The notes beneath the pieces are model-generated. The model ran no database searches, was not told the DNA's origin, and saw only the letters and a program-made list of their open reading frames with translations. From NCBI GenBank assembly GCA_030427245.1, contig JAUHXA010000007.1, positions 114,702 to 178,701 on the forward strand: 64,000 bases of DNA. The letters run 5' to 3'. Position numbers and translations under genes: made by a program. This stretch comes from Bacteroidia bacterium (GTDB lineage: Bacteria; Bacteroidota; Bacteroidia; Chitinophagales; UBA2359). Below are positions 8,903-17,883 of this stretch, in pieces (within the stretch, counting starts at the first letter, position 1; the number at the start of each line of letters is the position of its first letter).

Positions 8903-8910
8903 TAACTTTG
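8903..8910 (+). promoter_or_regulatory. Bacteroidota -7 promoter element
   Basis: TAACTTTG matches TAnnTTTG and is 28 bp before the ATG at 8939, giving a short leader of about 20 nt. Confidence 0.55.
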
Positions 8911-8938
8911 AATCATTGGAAAATAAAATTAATTTATT

Positions 8939-9460
8939 ATGAAATTCTATCACCTTTTATTTGTTCTATTATTTTTATCAATTAACTTCAATATCATGGG
9001 TCAAAATCATAAAGAAACGCTTGTTCAACAAATTGAAGAAGAATCCAATTGGCTCGATGCTCAGGTAATCGAAACATTGGCTACTTTGAATTTTTCGGAA
9101 AGTATATGGGAAAAAGTGCTCAGTAACCAAATGTATCCAAAAGGACTCTCTACATTTGGCCGTATGGGTGGTGCTTTCGATGACTTGTCGGATAAATTCG
9201 GCGATACTTATTTGAATAAAAAATGCGGATTTGGTGAGGCAGTTGATGTAGATAACCGACAATATTGTACAAACACCATTGAAGATTTGAGTGGCAAATA
9301 CTCTATCACTGTGAATGCACAGAATGTTCAGGGAAGTAAAGATGCCTTCAAAATGGTATTGAGCTATGCACAAGCCTTACGAATAGCCAAAGAACAACTC
9401 ATTCAGCAGCTAAATGCTATGCCTAAGACTTGGGCGAGTTTTATGTTGGTGAGTGGATAA
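8939..9460 (+). CDS. secreted protein of unknown function
   Basis: The 173-residue protein has a signal peptide (MKFYHLLFVLLFLSINFNIMG, cleavage before QNHKE). The mature protein is mixed helical with two cysteines (KKCGFGEA and RQYCTNT) that could form a disulfide. No domain is recognised. It has its own -7 box at 8903 and is followed 42 bp later by the ankyrin-Kelch gene, so the two may be co-transcribed. Confidence 0.6.
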   Translation: MKFYHLLFVLLFLSINFNIMGQNHKETLVQQIEEESNWLDAQVIETLATLNFSESIWEKVLSNQMYPKGLSTFGRMGGAFDDLSDKFGDTYLNKKCGFGEAVDVDNRQYCTNTIEDLSGKYSITVNAQNVQGSKDAFKMVLSYAQALRIAKEQLIQQLNAMPKTWASFMLVSG

Positions 9461-9502
9461 AAACAATTTTGTTACAAATACAATGTATGAAATCTTAAAA
9501 CT

Positions 9503-10627
9503 ATGGAAAACGCACTAAAAAAACACGAAGCTCAAATAGAACTTAATAAAGAACTTAGGCTACTTGTTGAACAAGAAGGATTGCAAGCTATCGGAAAAAT
9601 AACCAACCTCTTGTATAAAGGTGCCGACCCAAACCATCGACCAAAGTTTGGTGATAGCCTCATTTGTTCGGTATTGTACGGATGGCCATCTGACGTACAA
9701 GCAATTGGAATTGAATTGCTTACCAATTTTGGCGGAAATGTAAATTTACCTGATGGGCAAGGACAAACAGCTTTGTCTATTTGTTTGGAGAACGATTATT
9801 CAGCAGAAATTCAAGCCCTTTTGTTGTCCAAAGGAGCGGTTGTTATTGAGTTTTCAAAGGAAGATTTTACATCTTCAGATGTGAACTGCCGAGAAGGTCG
9901 TGACAATCCAGAAAAAGTACCCGATGCCTATCATAAATATATGATTGCGACGGGGAAACGGGCTTGTGATATAGGCTCATCTTTTTTCAATAATTTGTTG
10001 GCATCTGGAAAAATCAAAGACTTTGAAAAAGATTTTGAAGAGCTGACAAGTCAGGTGAAAGCAGGAAATCTATCTGCTGAAGCGGGAGCTGGCTTTTTTA
10101 ATTACTTGATAAATGGGAAGCCCAAATGGTGCAACAATCGTTTTGGAAGTTCCCATCATTTTTTGAAAGATGGTACTTTGATTCAAATTGGAGGGGAACA
10201 TGAAGATTATTACGACCCAGAATTCAATATATACAATGATGTCATTCGAATCACTTCAGATGGTTCGGTTGATTTGTTCTTCTATCCAAAAGATGTCTTT
10301 CCTCCAACCGATTTTCATAGTTCGATTCAGTTGGGGAACGAAATTCTAATTATTGGAGGTTTGGGATATCAGAAAGAGAGGAGAGCCAACCAAACCAATA
10401 TGTATGCTTTGAATCTAGGTGATTTTTCAATAAAACCAGTAGCTTCTTCAGGGAACAAACCAGGTTGGGTTTTCGAGCATACTACATTCCTCGATGAACA
10501 GAATAATTGCCTGTATTTGATAAATGGAAAAAAATGGATGAATGGAAAAATAGTTGAAAATAAAGATTCTTATAGATTGGATTTGAAAAATATGCATTGG
10601 AGTCGTGCTAAGGCAAATTCAAATTAA
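9503..10627 (+). CDS. ankyrin-repeat protein with Kelch-like C-terminal half
   Basis: In the 374-residue protein, residues about 25-115 form two to three ankyrin-like repeats (GADPNHRPKFGDSLI, GGNVNLPDGQGQTALSICLEN, LLLSKGAVV). Residues about 215-365 contain Kelch/galactose-oxidase-like blades (LKDGTLIQIGGEHEDYYD, LGNEILIIGGLGYQ, NCLYLINGKKW). No signal peptide is visible, so it is probably cytoplasmic. Both halves are protein-interaction folds and no catalytic residues are apparent. The partner is unknown. Confidence 0.6.
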   Translation: MENALKKHEAQIELNKELRLLVEQEGLQAIGKITNLLYKGADPNHRPKFGDSLICSVLYGWPSDVQAIGIELLTNFGGNVNLPDGQGQTALSICLENDYSAEIQALLLSKGAVVIEFSKEDFTSSDVNCREGRDNPEKVPDAYHKYMIATGKRACDIGSSFFNNLLASGKIKDFEKDFEELTSQVKAGNLSAEAGAGFFNYLINGKPKWCNNRFGSSHHFLKDGTLIQIGGEHEDYYDPEFNIYNDVIRITSDGSVDLFFYPKDVFPPTDFHSSIQLGNEILIIGGLGYQKERRANQTNMYALNLGDFSIKPVASSGNKPGWVFEHTTFLDEQNNCLYLINGKKWMNGKIVENKDSYRLDLKNMHWSRAKANSN

Positions 10628-10838
10628 AAACTCAAATGCAAATTCAAACAATACTTTGTAAGCGAGCAAAGTAAATTGCAGAAATGCCTAATTTAATATT
10701 TTAGTTTGCCTAAGTAAAAGCAATAGCGATTTCATGTAGTTTTCTTTTATTTATTTTTCAAATACTTATGGAAAATAGGAAAATAAACTATTTTTACTTC
10801 CATGAAGCCGAATTTACCCCTCTTAAAATAGCGCATAA

Positions 10839-11528
10839 ATGAAAAAAATAAATTGGAAAAAATTAGGTTTTGAATTTTTATCAATATTTATTGCTGTTAT
10901 TTCGGCGTTTGCCTTAAATAATTGGAATGAAAACCGTAGAGCTAGTGATGCTGCAAACAAGATATTAGCTGAAATTTCAAATGGATTAAAGAAAGATATA
11001 GAAGATGTAAGGGTCAATAAACAGGGACATGAAGACGGGATATTGGCCTGCAAATTTTGGCGTCAAATACTTGAAGGGCAGGAGGTGAATTTGGATACTC
11101 TTCCATTGCATTATTCTAATTTAACTCGAGATTTTATTTCAATACAAAATATTTCAGGTTACGAATCTTTGAAGTCTAAGGGCTTAGAATTAATTGAAGA
11201 TGATTCTTTGAGGTTTGAAATAATTACCCTTTACGAATATGATTATAATATGCTGCAGAAATTTGAGGAAGAGTACAATGAGATGCAGTTTCAAGAAAAT
11301 TACTTTGAAGAAATAAACAAGAATATTGCTCCAAACTTTGAATTTGACAGGAAAGGAAATATTGTCGGAATAAAACTTCCTTTAATCATCAATGAGGCAG
11401 AAAAAAATATACTATTGAGTTATCTATGGAAGATACAAATGAATAGGTACTTCATTCTTCAGGTTTACTCACAAACGGAAGAAAAATTAATTCAACTCCG
11501 AAAGAAAATCGAAAAGAATTTACAATAA
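10839..11528 (+). CDS. membrane-anchored protein resembling the DUF6090 group
   Basis: The 229-residue product starts with basic residues and one transmembrane helix (about residues 10-26, FEFLSIFIAVISAFALNNW) ending in NNWNENRR. That N-terminus is typical of DUF6090-like proteins common in Bacteroidota. The rest is largely helical and charged, without catalytic motifs. It stands alone, with about 210 bp of featureless AT-rich DNA upstream and about 160 bp downstream. The function is unknown. Confidence 0.55.
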   Translation: MKKINWKKLGFEFLSIFIAVISAFALNNWNENRRASDAANKILAEISNGLKKDIEDVRVNKQGHEDGILACKFWRQILEGQEVNLDTLPLHYSNLTRDFISIQNISGYESLKSKGLELIEDDSLRFEIITLYEYDYNMLQKFEEEYNEMQFQENYFEEINKNIAPNFEFDRKGNIVGIKLPLIINEAEKNILLSYLWKIQMNRYFILQVYSQTEEKLIQLRKKIEKNLQ

Positions 11529-11691
11529 TAGCTAACGCCGCATATATGTGATTGTTTTCTTGCCTATAAAATGCATGACAATGATAAAATCATAGTAATT
11601 GAGAAATTACTTTCAGTAACCTAACCTATTCCTTCAAAGATGTGAATTTATAGCTTTTTGAAGGACTAATAACGATTCACCAATCACCATA

Positions 11692-12984
11692 CTAATTCAC
11701 GCCCAATTTCACTTTCAACTTATCTGCATCTTTGATGTCAGCAATGGTATAAGCCGAACCTGTCCAAACTTTGCCTGTCAGTTCATTTTTACTGGCATAC
11801 TGACCATCAGGAGTAGTCGTTTCGTATTTTTGAGAAATGAGTAAATCCAGGATGCCATCTTTATTGGCATCGGTTATCCATGTTTGGATTTTGCTGTAAG
11901 TATTGGTAGTTGTCAATACACTGCTAATGAGCTCTTTCCCGACCATTTTTTTATTCAATTGGTCATATACGTAGAGATAAATATTGTTGTCGTTATGGAA
12001 TGAGCCTTTGCCTGTTCGTATCATATAAGCAGTGTAGTTTGGTGCAATGTCAAAACTACCAATGCTGTAATATTTGAAGCTTTTATCTGCATTTTTATCA
12101 AAAAATGCCAAAACGGAAGGAGAAACTTCTCTTCCTTGCAGCATGGTATTGATAAAACTCGTGGTATTGGTTGGATCGTAAGCATCAACTTTGAAAATCT
12201 GAAAGTTCATTTTTTCAAAATTTTGATTGACCTCATTCACATTTGCTGCAACTACAGGTGCTGGAGTATTGTAACTCCTGTCTGATACATTTTGGACGAA
12301 CCCACTTTGTGCATTGGTGTTGAGTATTTTAGAACGTTCCACTTTTCTTAAACTTGCAGTGTTATACCCCTGTGCAATGACTTTTTTGAGGGTCAACTCC
12401 GCCAAGGCCAAATCTTCAAATATGCCTACATAAATTCGTTCTCCTCCTTGTACTTTTTGACGAAACAATTCACCCATACTCCGAATTTCTGCGGTATTAT
12501 GTAGTAAGTTGACCGATTCAAAAGCCCCTAATTCAACTAAGAAAACTTCATCTTTAGGTTGCTCCAATTCACCCATAAAAACGGGTTCTATTATATTTTC
12601 TACGGACTCTATACCTCCAGAAGTGTTTGCATCTGAGGCGATAACAAAATCATAAGTTGTATAAAAAGCGTCTTTATAGCCTTTGGCTTGAATAATCGCT
12701 AAAGCAGTTTTTGCAGCTGTTTCGTCTTGCAGACCTTTTACCAAAACTCTATGGATGTCTTTATCATTTTTTTCGATGGTGATGGCGTGGCCTACGTTTT
12801 TGAAGTTGTCCAATTGAATCAATTGGGGGTTTTTGTAGGCAGCGAGTTGGATTTGATATCGTTTTTCGACTTTTGTTTCATTTACAGGTGTTGTAGAGGA
12901 AGTTTGAGCCATACTTGGATTTATACAAAAGATAAACAGTATGACAGAGAATAGGGTCGTAATAGAATTTGTGTAGTATTTCAT
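11692..12984 (-). CDS. SPOR-domain secreted protein
   Basis: From the ATG at 12984 the protein has 430 residues, beginning MKYYTNSITTL with a signal peptide cleaved near SMAQTSS. SPOR-like units, which bind peptidoglycan, are seen at about residues 40-115 (YQIQLAAYKNPQLIQLDNF...GHAITIEKND) and 145-210 (VFLVELGAFESVNLL). The C-terminal 180 residues resemble a VCBS/FG-GAP-like segment (WITDANKDGILDLLIS). A start at 13059 would overlap the upstream gene and lack a signal peptide, so it is rejected. It forms a pair with the SPOR gene just upstream. Confidence 0.72.
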   Translation of the reverse strand: MKYYTNSITTLFSVILFIFCINPSMAQTSSTTPVNETKVEKRYQIQLAAYKNPQLIQLDNFKNVGHAITIEKNDKDIHRVLVKGLQDETAAKTALAIIQAKGYKDAFYTTYDFVIASDANTSGGIESVENIIEPVFMGELEQPKDEVFLVELGAFESVNLLHNTAEIRSMGELFRQKVQGGERIYVGIFEDLALAELTLKKVIAQGYNTASLRKVERSKILNTNAQSGFVQNVSDRSYNTPAPVVAANVNEVNQNFEKMNFQIFKVDAYDPTNTTSFINTMLQGREVSPSVLAFFDKNADKSFKYYSIGSFDIAPNYTAYMIRTGKGSFHNDNNIYLYVYDQLNKKMVGKELISSVLTTTNTYSKIQTWITDANKDGILDLLISQKYETTTPDGQYASKNELTGKVWTGSAYTIADIKDADKLKVKLGVN

Positions 12985-13048
12985 ATTATTGGTTTTACAG
13001 GGGTTTGTTAATAGTATTGTGTGCATTAGAGTAGTTCTTAGAAACGAA

Positions 13049-13723
13049 TTAGCTTCCAAAATTAGTATCTACGGTTCGAATAAATGCTTTGCTGTATCCG
13101 AGTGATTGAAGTTGCTTTAATGCTTGTTTTGCAGCCGCTGTACTACTGTATTTTCCAACAGCCACTTTGTAAAGGTCATTGGATTTTTCCAAATAAATAT
13201 CACCTACATTGGCAATATCCAAAAAGTTGGTAAAGTCTATATTGTTGTAAGCTGCCACTTGTATTATATACGCTTCATTTGCTTTTTTGTTGAGGGTAGT
13301 TGTCAAATCTGCGGATTCGCCAGTATGGTTGAAAGTAGTAGGGTTTAATAATTTTCGAGAAGGCATAGGTACAACAACTTTATCTTCAAAGACATAAGCA
13401 TCTTTAAATCCTGAAGATTGCACCATCTTCAAGGTCTTATTGGATGCTTCTTTAGTGGCATAATCTCCAATGATGATTCTCCACAAGCCGTTTTTGGTTT
13501 CTTCTCGATAAACAGAACCGAGGTCGTAAAACTGCTCAAAATTATTCCATTCAGGATGGCGATATGCTCCCAGTTGGACTTTATAAATTGTTTGAGCCGT
13601 TTTGGTGGTCACTTGATTTTTTGTTTCAGGAGTATAACTCTCAGTTGATTGTGCGTTTAGAGTCGTATATAAAAATAGACTCACAAACATAACAATTGCT
13701 GTAAATTGAAGCGTGTTATTCAT
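13049..13723 (-). CDS. SPOR-domain secreted protein
   Basis: The 224-residue protein has a signal peptide (MNNTLQFTAIVMFVSLFLYTTLNAQS). Two SPOR repeats cover about residues 46-115 (YKVQLGAYRHPEWNNFEQFYDLG) and 150-220 (YIIQVAAYNNIDFTNFLDIANVG...AKQALKQLQSLGYSKAFIRTV). Such repeats bind denuded septal peptidoglycan in known family members. It is the upstream member of a two-gene unit with the larger SPOR protein, 64 bp apart, and the repeats of the two proteins are alike. Confidence 0.75.
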   Translation of the reverse strand: MNNTLQFTAIVMFVSLFLYTTLNAQSTESYTPETKNQVTTKTAQTIYKVQLGAYRHPEWNNFEQFYDLGSVYREETKNGLWRIIIGDYATKEASNKTLKMVQSSGFKDAYVFEDKVVVPMPSRKLLNPTTFNHTGESADLTTTLNKKANEAYIIQVAAYNNIDFTNFLDIANVGDIYLEKSNDLYKVAVGKYSSTAAAKQALKQLQSLGYSKAFIRTVDTNFGS

Positions 13724-13800
13724 GTTATTAGGTTTATGTTATAGCCTCAATATAAAGCATTTTTTTGAGTTGCCAAAAAAATTATTCTAAGCTTAAAGAA

Positions 13801-14277
13801 TTAATTAATGGTCACTGCAATGACTTCTGTATCATCATCTGATACTTCTCCGCCGCCACAAGGCTGTCCACTCAGACGAGCAATGATAAAGTAGTTTCCA
13901 CTTGCCTGATTTATAGGGATATCTATTTGGTCAAAAGTAAGACTCACATTGTCTCCGCTTTTAGTAGTTTGATTATTGTCCAGAAAAGCCACCAACTGTG
14001 TGTCGCCTCCAAAGCTGCTGTCATTGGACAAATACCATTGTACCATGCTTTGCAGTTGTAAATTGTCTAAGCCAATGGTTTCTCTGAAATCTACTTCACC
14101 TGTCAAAGTAGTTCCTGCTTCAAAACTGGTTTCGGATACATCGGCGTTGGTAATATTGGTGGAACAAGTTTCTAATACAGGGTCGACTTCACAGGCATTG
14201 AAAATGAATAGGATACTCACCAAAAAAGCACCCACAAGCTTCATAGAAAATAACGGATAAGAATTACTGTTTTTCAT
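13801..14277 (-). CDS. lipoprotein with a CARDB-like beta domain
   Basis: The 158-residue protein has a signal sequence with lipobox FIFNAC at about residues 24-29, so it is likely acylated and envelope-anchored. The mature part is beta-rich and resembles a CARDB/Ig-like domain (VSETSFEAGTTLTGEVDF, MVQWYLSNDSSFGGDTQLV, SGNYFIIARLSGQ). A C-terminal GEVSDDDTEVIAVTIN could bind calcium. It is a single gene, divergent from the EF-G-like gene. The function is unknown. Confidence 0.55.
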   Translation of the reverse strand: MKNSNSYPLFSMKLVGAFLVSILFIFNACEVDPVLETCSTNITNADVSETSFEAGTTLTGEVDFRETIGLDNLQLQSMVQWYLSNDSSFGGDTQLVAFLDNNQTTKSGDNVSLTFDQIDIPINQASGNYFIIARLSGQPCGGGEVSDDDTEVIAVTIN

Positions 14278-14476
14278 AAACGCATATTTATTTGTATAAA
14301 CTAAATAGATTTTCTCCTTCCCTAAGACTGTTTTTTTGAAAGGATGTTTAAAGGTAAACTTTTTTTAGAATCATTAATTAGGAATTTTTAGTAATAGTTG
14401 TTGGGATTTTCTTAGTAATTTTTCATACATTTAGCAAGCCAAAATCAATTTTTTTAAAAAATCTTAAATACATATT

Positions 14477-16606
14477 ATGAAGGCATTTGAGACAAACAAT
14501 ATCAAGAATCTCGCCCTGCTTGGACATCAAGGCTCTGGTAAAACCACTTTAGCAGAAGCCATGTTGTTTGAAGCAGGGGAAACGACAAGACGTGGAACGG
14601 TGGAAAACCAAAATACGGTGTCTGACTACCACGAAATTGAACAAAGAAGAGGTAATAGTGTATTTGCATCGTTGATGCACTTAAAGTGGAAGGAAGATAA
14701 AATCAACATCATTGATACACCTGGTTTTGATGATTTTATTGGAGAGGTAATCGCTTCTTTGCGTGTAGCAGATTTGGGGATAATGGTGTTGAATGCTCAA
14801 AATGGCGTGGAAGTGGGTACGGAGATTATGTGGGAATATGTTCAGAAATTTCAAACTCCTACGGTATTTGTAGTGAATCAGGTAGATAATGACAAGGCGA
14901 ACTTTGATGATACAGTGGATCAGGCGAAAGCTCGATTTGGTACAAATGTAACCGTTGTGCAGTTTCCTTACAATCCTGGTAATAACTTCAATGGGATTGT
15001 AGATGTATTGAAAATGGTGATGTATCAGTTTCCTGATGATGGTGGAAAGCCCGAAAAGGTAGAAATTCCAAAAGATGTAAGGGGTAAGGCAGAGGATTTA
15101 CATAATGAATTGATTGAAGCCATTGCAGTGAACGACGAGAGTTTGATGGAGCTGTATTTTGAACAAGGAGAATTGTCGGAAAATGAGATGGCGGGAGGTT
15201 TAAAAACGGCTATTGTTCAACAAGATATTTTTCCTCTGTTTTGCTGCTCTGCCAAACAAAACATGGGAAGTGGGCGTGTTTTGGGATTTATTGCCGATCA
15301 TGGGCCTGCTCCTAATGAAGTTCCCCCTATCAAAACAACGAAAGGAGAGGAATTGAAGTGTGATTCAGATGGCGACCCTGTTTTGTTTGTTTACAAAACC
15401 GCACACGAGCAAAATTTGGGAAATCTTTCTTTCTTCAAAGTTTATTCGGGTACGCTCACTACAGGTACAGATTTAATAAATGCTAGCAATGGTTCGCATG
15501 AAAGAATCAATCAGATTTACAATCTAAATGGCAAACAAAGAGTGAATCTGAATGAATTGAAGGCGGGCGATATTGGAGTGACGGTGAAACTGAAGGCCGC
15601 CGGCTCTAATACAACTTTGGCTCCTAAAGGCAATGATACAGTGATTGAGCCTATTGTCTTTCCTTCACCCCGTATTCGAGTAGCGATTGAAGCAGAAAAC
15701 AAAGCCGATATGGAAAAATTGGCACAGATTCTCAACCAATTACATGGAGAAGATCCGACGTTGCAGGTGGATTTTTCAAAGGAACTGAAACAAACTTTGG
15801 TGAGTGGACAAGGAGAATTACACCTTCAATTGACCAAATGGCGCATCAATGAACTGAACAGCAAATTGGCTTTTGATTATATTCGACCAAAAATTGAATT
15901 TAGAGAAACCATCACTAAATCAACCAATTCGGTTTATCGTCACAAAAAACAATCAGGTGGTGCAGGTCAGTTTGGTGAAGTGCACATGTTGATTGAGCCT
16001 TATTATGAAGGAATGCCTGCTCCAAAAGACTTGAATGTAAGAAATACAGATGAAATAGACCTTCCTTGGGGAGGTAAGTTGGTCTTCAATAACTGCATTG
16101 TCGGTGGTTCTATTGATGCAAAATACATGAATGCCATCACCAAAGGTATCATGGAGAAAATGGAAGATGGGCCTTTGACGGGTTCTTATGTGCGAGATAT
16201 TCGGGTGAGTGTATATGATGGTAAAATGCACCCTGTTGACTCCAATGATATGGCATTTAAGTTGGCTGCTTCTCAGGCATTTAAGAACGGGTTTCAAGAT
16301 GCAAAGCCTCAATTGATGGAGCCTCTTTATGATGTGGAAGTCATGGTAACGGAAGAAGGAATGGGTGATGTAATGGGCGATTTGCAGACTCGTCGGGCGA
16401 TGATTATGGGTATGGAAGTGGCTGGACATTATCAAATCATCAAGGCAAAAGTACCCTTGATGGAACTCTACAAATATTCTTCTACATTGCGTTCTCTTTC
16501 TCAGGGACGAGCCAAACACAAGCAAGCATTTGCAGAATATGCAGCGGTTCCTCGTGAGATTCAAGAGGAATTGATTGCAGCGCATAAAGGAAATGATGAG
16601 GAATAG
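14477..16606 (+). CDS. EF-G-like translational GTPase (EF-G2 type)
   Basis: The 709-residue protein has the full domain order of elongation factor G: a GTPase (residues 1-270), then domains II-V. P-loop GHQGSGKTT (16-24) is intact. The switch II motif reads DTPGFDDF (80-87) where EF-G has DTPGHVDF, so the catalytic histidine is replaced by F84. The guanine motif is NQVD (134-137) instead of NKxD, and switch I has RGNS instead of RGIT. These changes fit the second EF-G-like class of Bacteroidota, for which GTP-hydrolysis-independent function has been described in Bacteroides. It is not the housekeeping fusA, and no ribosomal-protein neighbours are present. Confidence 0.85.
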   Translation: MKAFETNNIKNLALLGHQGSGKTTLAEAMLFEAGETTRRGTVENQNTVSDYHEIEQRRGNSVFASLMHLKWKEDKINIIDTPGFDDFIGEVIASLRVADLGIMVLNAQNGVEVGTEIMWEYVQKFQTPTVFVVNQVDNDKANFDDTVDQAKARFGTNVTVVQFPYNPGNNFNGIVDVLKMVMYQFPDDGGKPEKVEIPKDVRGKAEDLHNELIEAIAVNDESLMELYFEQGELSENEMAGGLKTAIVQQDIFPLFCCSAKQNMGSGRVLGFIADHGPAPNEVPPIKTTKGEELKCDSDGDPVLFVYKTAHEQNLGNLSFFKVYSGTLTTGTDLINASNGSHERINQIYNLNGKQRVNLNELKAGDIGVTVKLKAAGSNTTLAPKGNDTVIEPIVFPSPRIRVAIEAENKADMEKLAQILNQLHGEDPTLQVDFSKELKQTLVSGQGELHLQLTKWRINELNSKLAFDYIRPKIEFRETITKSTNSVYRHKKQSGGAGQFGEVHMLIEPYYEGMPAPKDLNVRNTDEIDLPWGGKLVFNNCIVGGSIDAKYMNAITKGIMEKMEDGPLTGSYVRDIRVSVYDGKMHPVDSNDMAFKLAASQAFKNGFQDAKPQLMEPLYDVEVMVTEEGMGDVMGDLQTRRAMIMGMEVAGHYQIIKAKVPLMELYKYSSTLRSLSQGRAKHKQAFAEYAAVPREIQEELIAAHKGNDEE

Positions 16607-16643
16607 GAATCTTATGTTTGTAGGGACGTTTTAGTAAAAAGTC

Positions 16644-16778
16644 TCATACTACTGTACAAAATGATTTTTGAACCACAAAAGTATCAAAAGAGCACAAAAG
16701 AGATGGTTGAATTTCAGTTCTTTACTTTTGTTTTCTTTGTGCCTTTTGTGGTTGAATTAAAAATGTACAGTAGTATGA
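16644..16778. repeat. 135-bp inverted-repeat element (MITE-like)
   Basis: Perfect 15-bp terminal inverted repeats (TCATACTACTGTACA at 16644-16658 and its reverse complement at 16764-16778) enclose a second nested inverted pair (AACCACAAAAG at 16671-16681 and CTTTTGTGGTT at 16743-16753). The whole could fold into one long imperfect hairpin. There is no coding sequence inside. It lies downstream of the EF-G-like gene and before the terminator at 16842. Confidence 0.6.
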
Positions 16779-16841
16779 AAGTCTCTACGTACTTAAGTTT
16801 TGAAGTCCTACAAAAAACTTAATCGTTTGATTTCTAATGAT

Positions 16842-16877
16842 AAAAGGCGAAATAGATTAAATCTATTTCGCCTTTTT
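16842..16877. terminator. bidirectional rho-independent terminator
   Basis: AAAAGGCGAAATAGAT (16842-16857) pairs perfectly with 16861-16876 around a 3-nt loop and is flanked by T-runs on either strand. It separates the convergent EF-G-like gene and the Rpn-family gene. Confidence 0.88.
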
Positions 16878-16898
16878 ATTGTTCATCAAAAAAATTCC

Positions 16899-17798
16899 TT
16901 ACAATTCTTCAATCTCTGTCTCGCTCAATCCTGTAACTTGTGCAATGACTGAAGTCGTCATGCCCTCCTCTTTCAAATTCTTAGCAACTTGTTTTAATCC
17001 TTGTTTCAATCCCTGTTCTAATCCTTGTTTCAATCCTTTTTCAATTCCTATTTCTTCACCTTCTTTCAAGCCTTCTTCTTTAGAAGTATCTACTACATTC
17101 TTGAGGTCTCTATAATACTTCAAACTGCTTTGGTATGCTTCTCGTTCTGTCGGAGAGAACCTTGCAATTTCTGCTGCTTCAAATAGTTTCTTAAAAATCC
17201 TTTCTTGTAAAGCTTTGGGGCGTTTTTGTAGTTCTGCTAAATGCCGAAAAATAAATAACCACTTGTCAAAATGAGTAACTAACTCCTTTTCTGTTTTCTT
17301 AAACTTTGGCAATTCTAAATAAATAAATTTCAATTTATCATAAAATACTTTTCCGTCTTGCGTCTTCAGTTCTACAAAGTGCAACAAATTATCCTCCTCT
17401 TGATGCTCGTCAAAAATGAAGTCCAATATGCTAATGGTATAAACCGCCGCCAATTTAAAATTCCAGTCTCCTCTTTTGGCTTGTTCTTGCACAGGAAAAG
17501 TAGCATAATAAATACTTCTGTCTTTGAAATAGGTTTGTTTCGCCTTTTGTACTTCAACAATAAATTTCTCACCCGTAATACTCTCACAATAGATATCGAA
17601 AATGGCTTTTCTATCCAAAAGAGTTTCCCCTAAATGCTCGTTTTTTGTATACGTAAGATTTCGAATAGTGTGTTTTGAAGGTAAAAATAGATTTAAAAAA
17701 TCTATCAGTAAATCCTTGTTAGGCTCACTACCAAATAATTTTTTGAAACCAAAATCGGTTAAAGGATTGATGTATTTATCTGGTATATGGGTTGTCAT
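16899..17798 (-). CDS. Rpn-family PD-(D/E)XK nuclease / putative transposase
   Basis: The 299-residue protein starts MTTHIPDKYINPLTDFGFKKLFG, the diagnostic N-terminus of PD-(D/E)XK transposase-family (Rpn, PF12784-like) proteins. The nuclease core has D in KAIFDIYCES and the ExQ-type motif FIVEVQKAKQ (about residues 68-87). The C-terminus contains GLKQGLEQG repeats that form a Gly/Gln/Lys-rich helix, followed by a short VIAQVTGLSETEIEEL segment. Family members are DNA endonucleases that promote recombination; mobility of this copy is not evident, as no terminal repeats flank it. Confidence 0.82.
   Translation of the reverse strand: MTTHIPDKYINPLTDFGFKKLFGSEPNKDLLIDFLNLFLPSKHTIRNLTYTKNEHLGETLLDRKAIFDIYCESITGEKFIVEVQKAKQTYFKDRSIYYATFPVQEQAKRGDWNFKLAAVYTISILDFIFDEHQEEDNLLHFVELKTQDGKVFYDKLKFIYLELPKFKKTEKELVTHFDKWLFIFRHLAELQKRPKALQERIFKKLFEAAEIARFSPTEREAYQSSLKYYRDLKNVVDTSKEEGLKEGEEIGIEKGLKQGLEQGLKQGLKQVAKNLKEEGMTTSVIAQVTGLSETEIEEL
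16988..17047. repeat. 12-bp coding tandem repeat in the Rpn-family gene
   Basis: Five consecutive 12-bp units related to CTTGTTTCAATC, the last one degenerate, encode (minus strand) the four-residue periodicity KGLKQGLEQGLKQGLKQ. Such arrays change length by slippage in this family. Confidence 0.7.
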
Positions 17799-17883
17799 AT
17801 CTACTCTTTTTATTTACTTCAATATTACAATACTAAAAGTATAAACTTGCATTCTTTTAACACTACCTTCCCAAAATAAGTTT

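Noticed and set aside
16899..17798. A complete insertion sequence around the Rpn-family gene
   Set aside because: No terminal inverted repeats or target duplications bracket the gene; the nearby 135-bp element and terminator lie on one side only.
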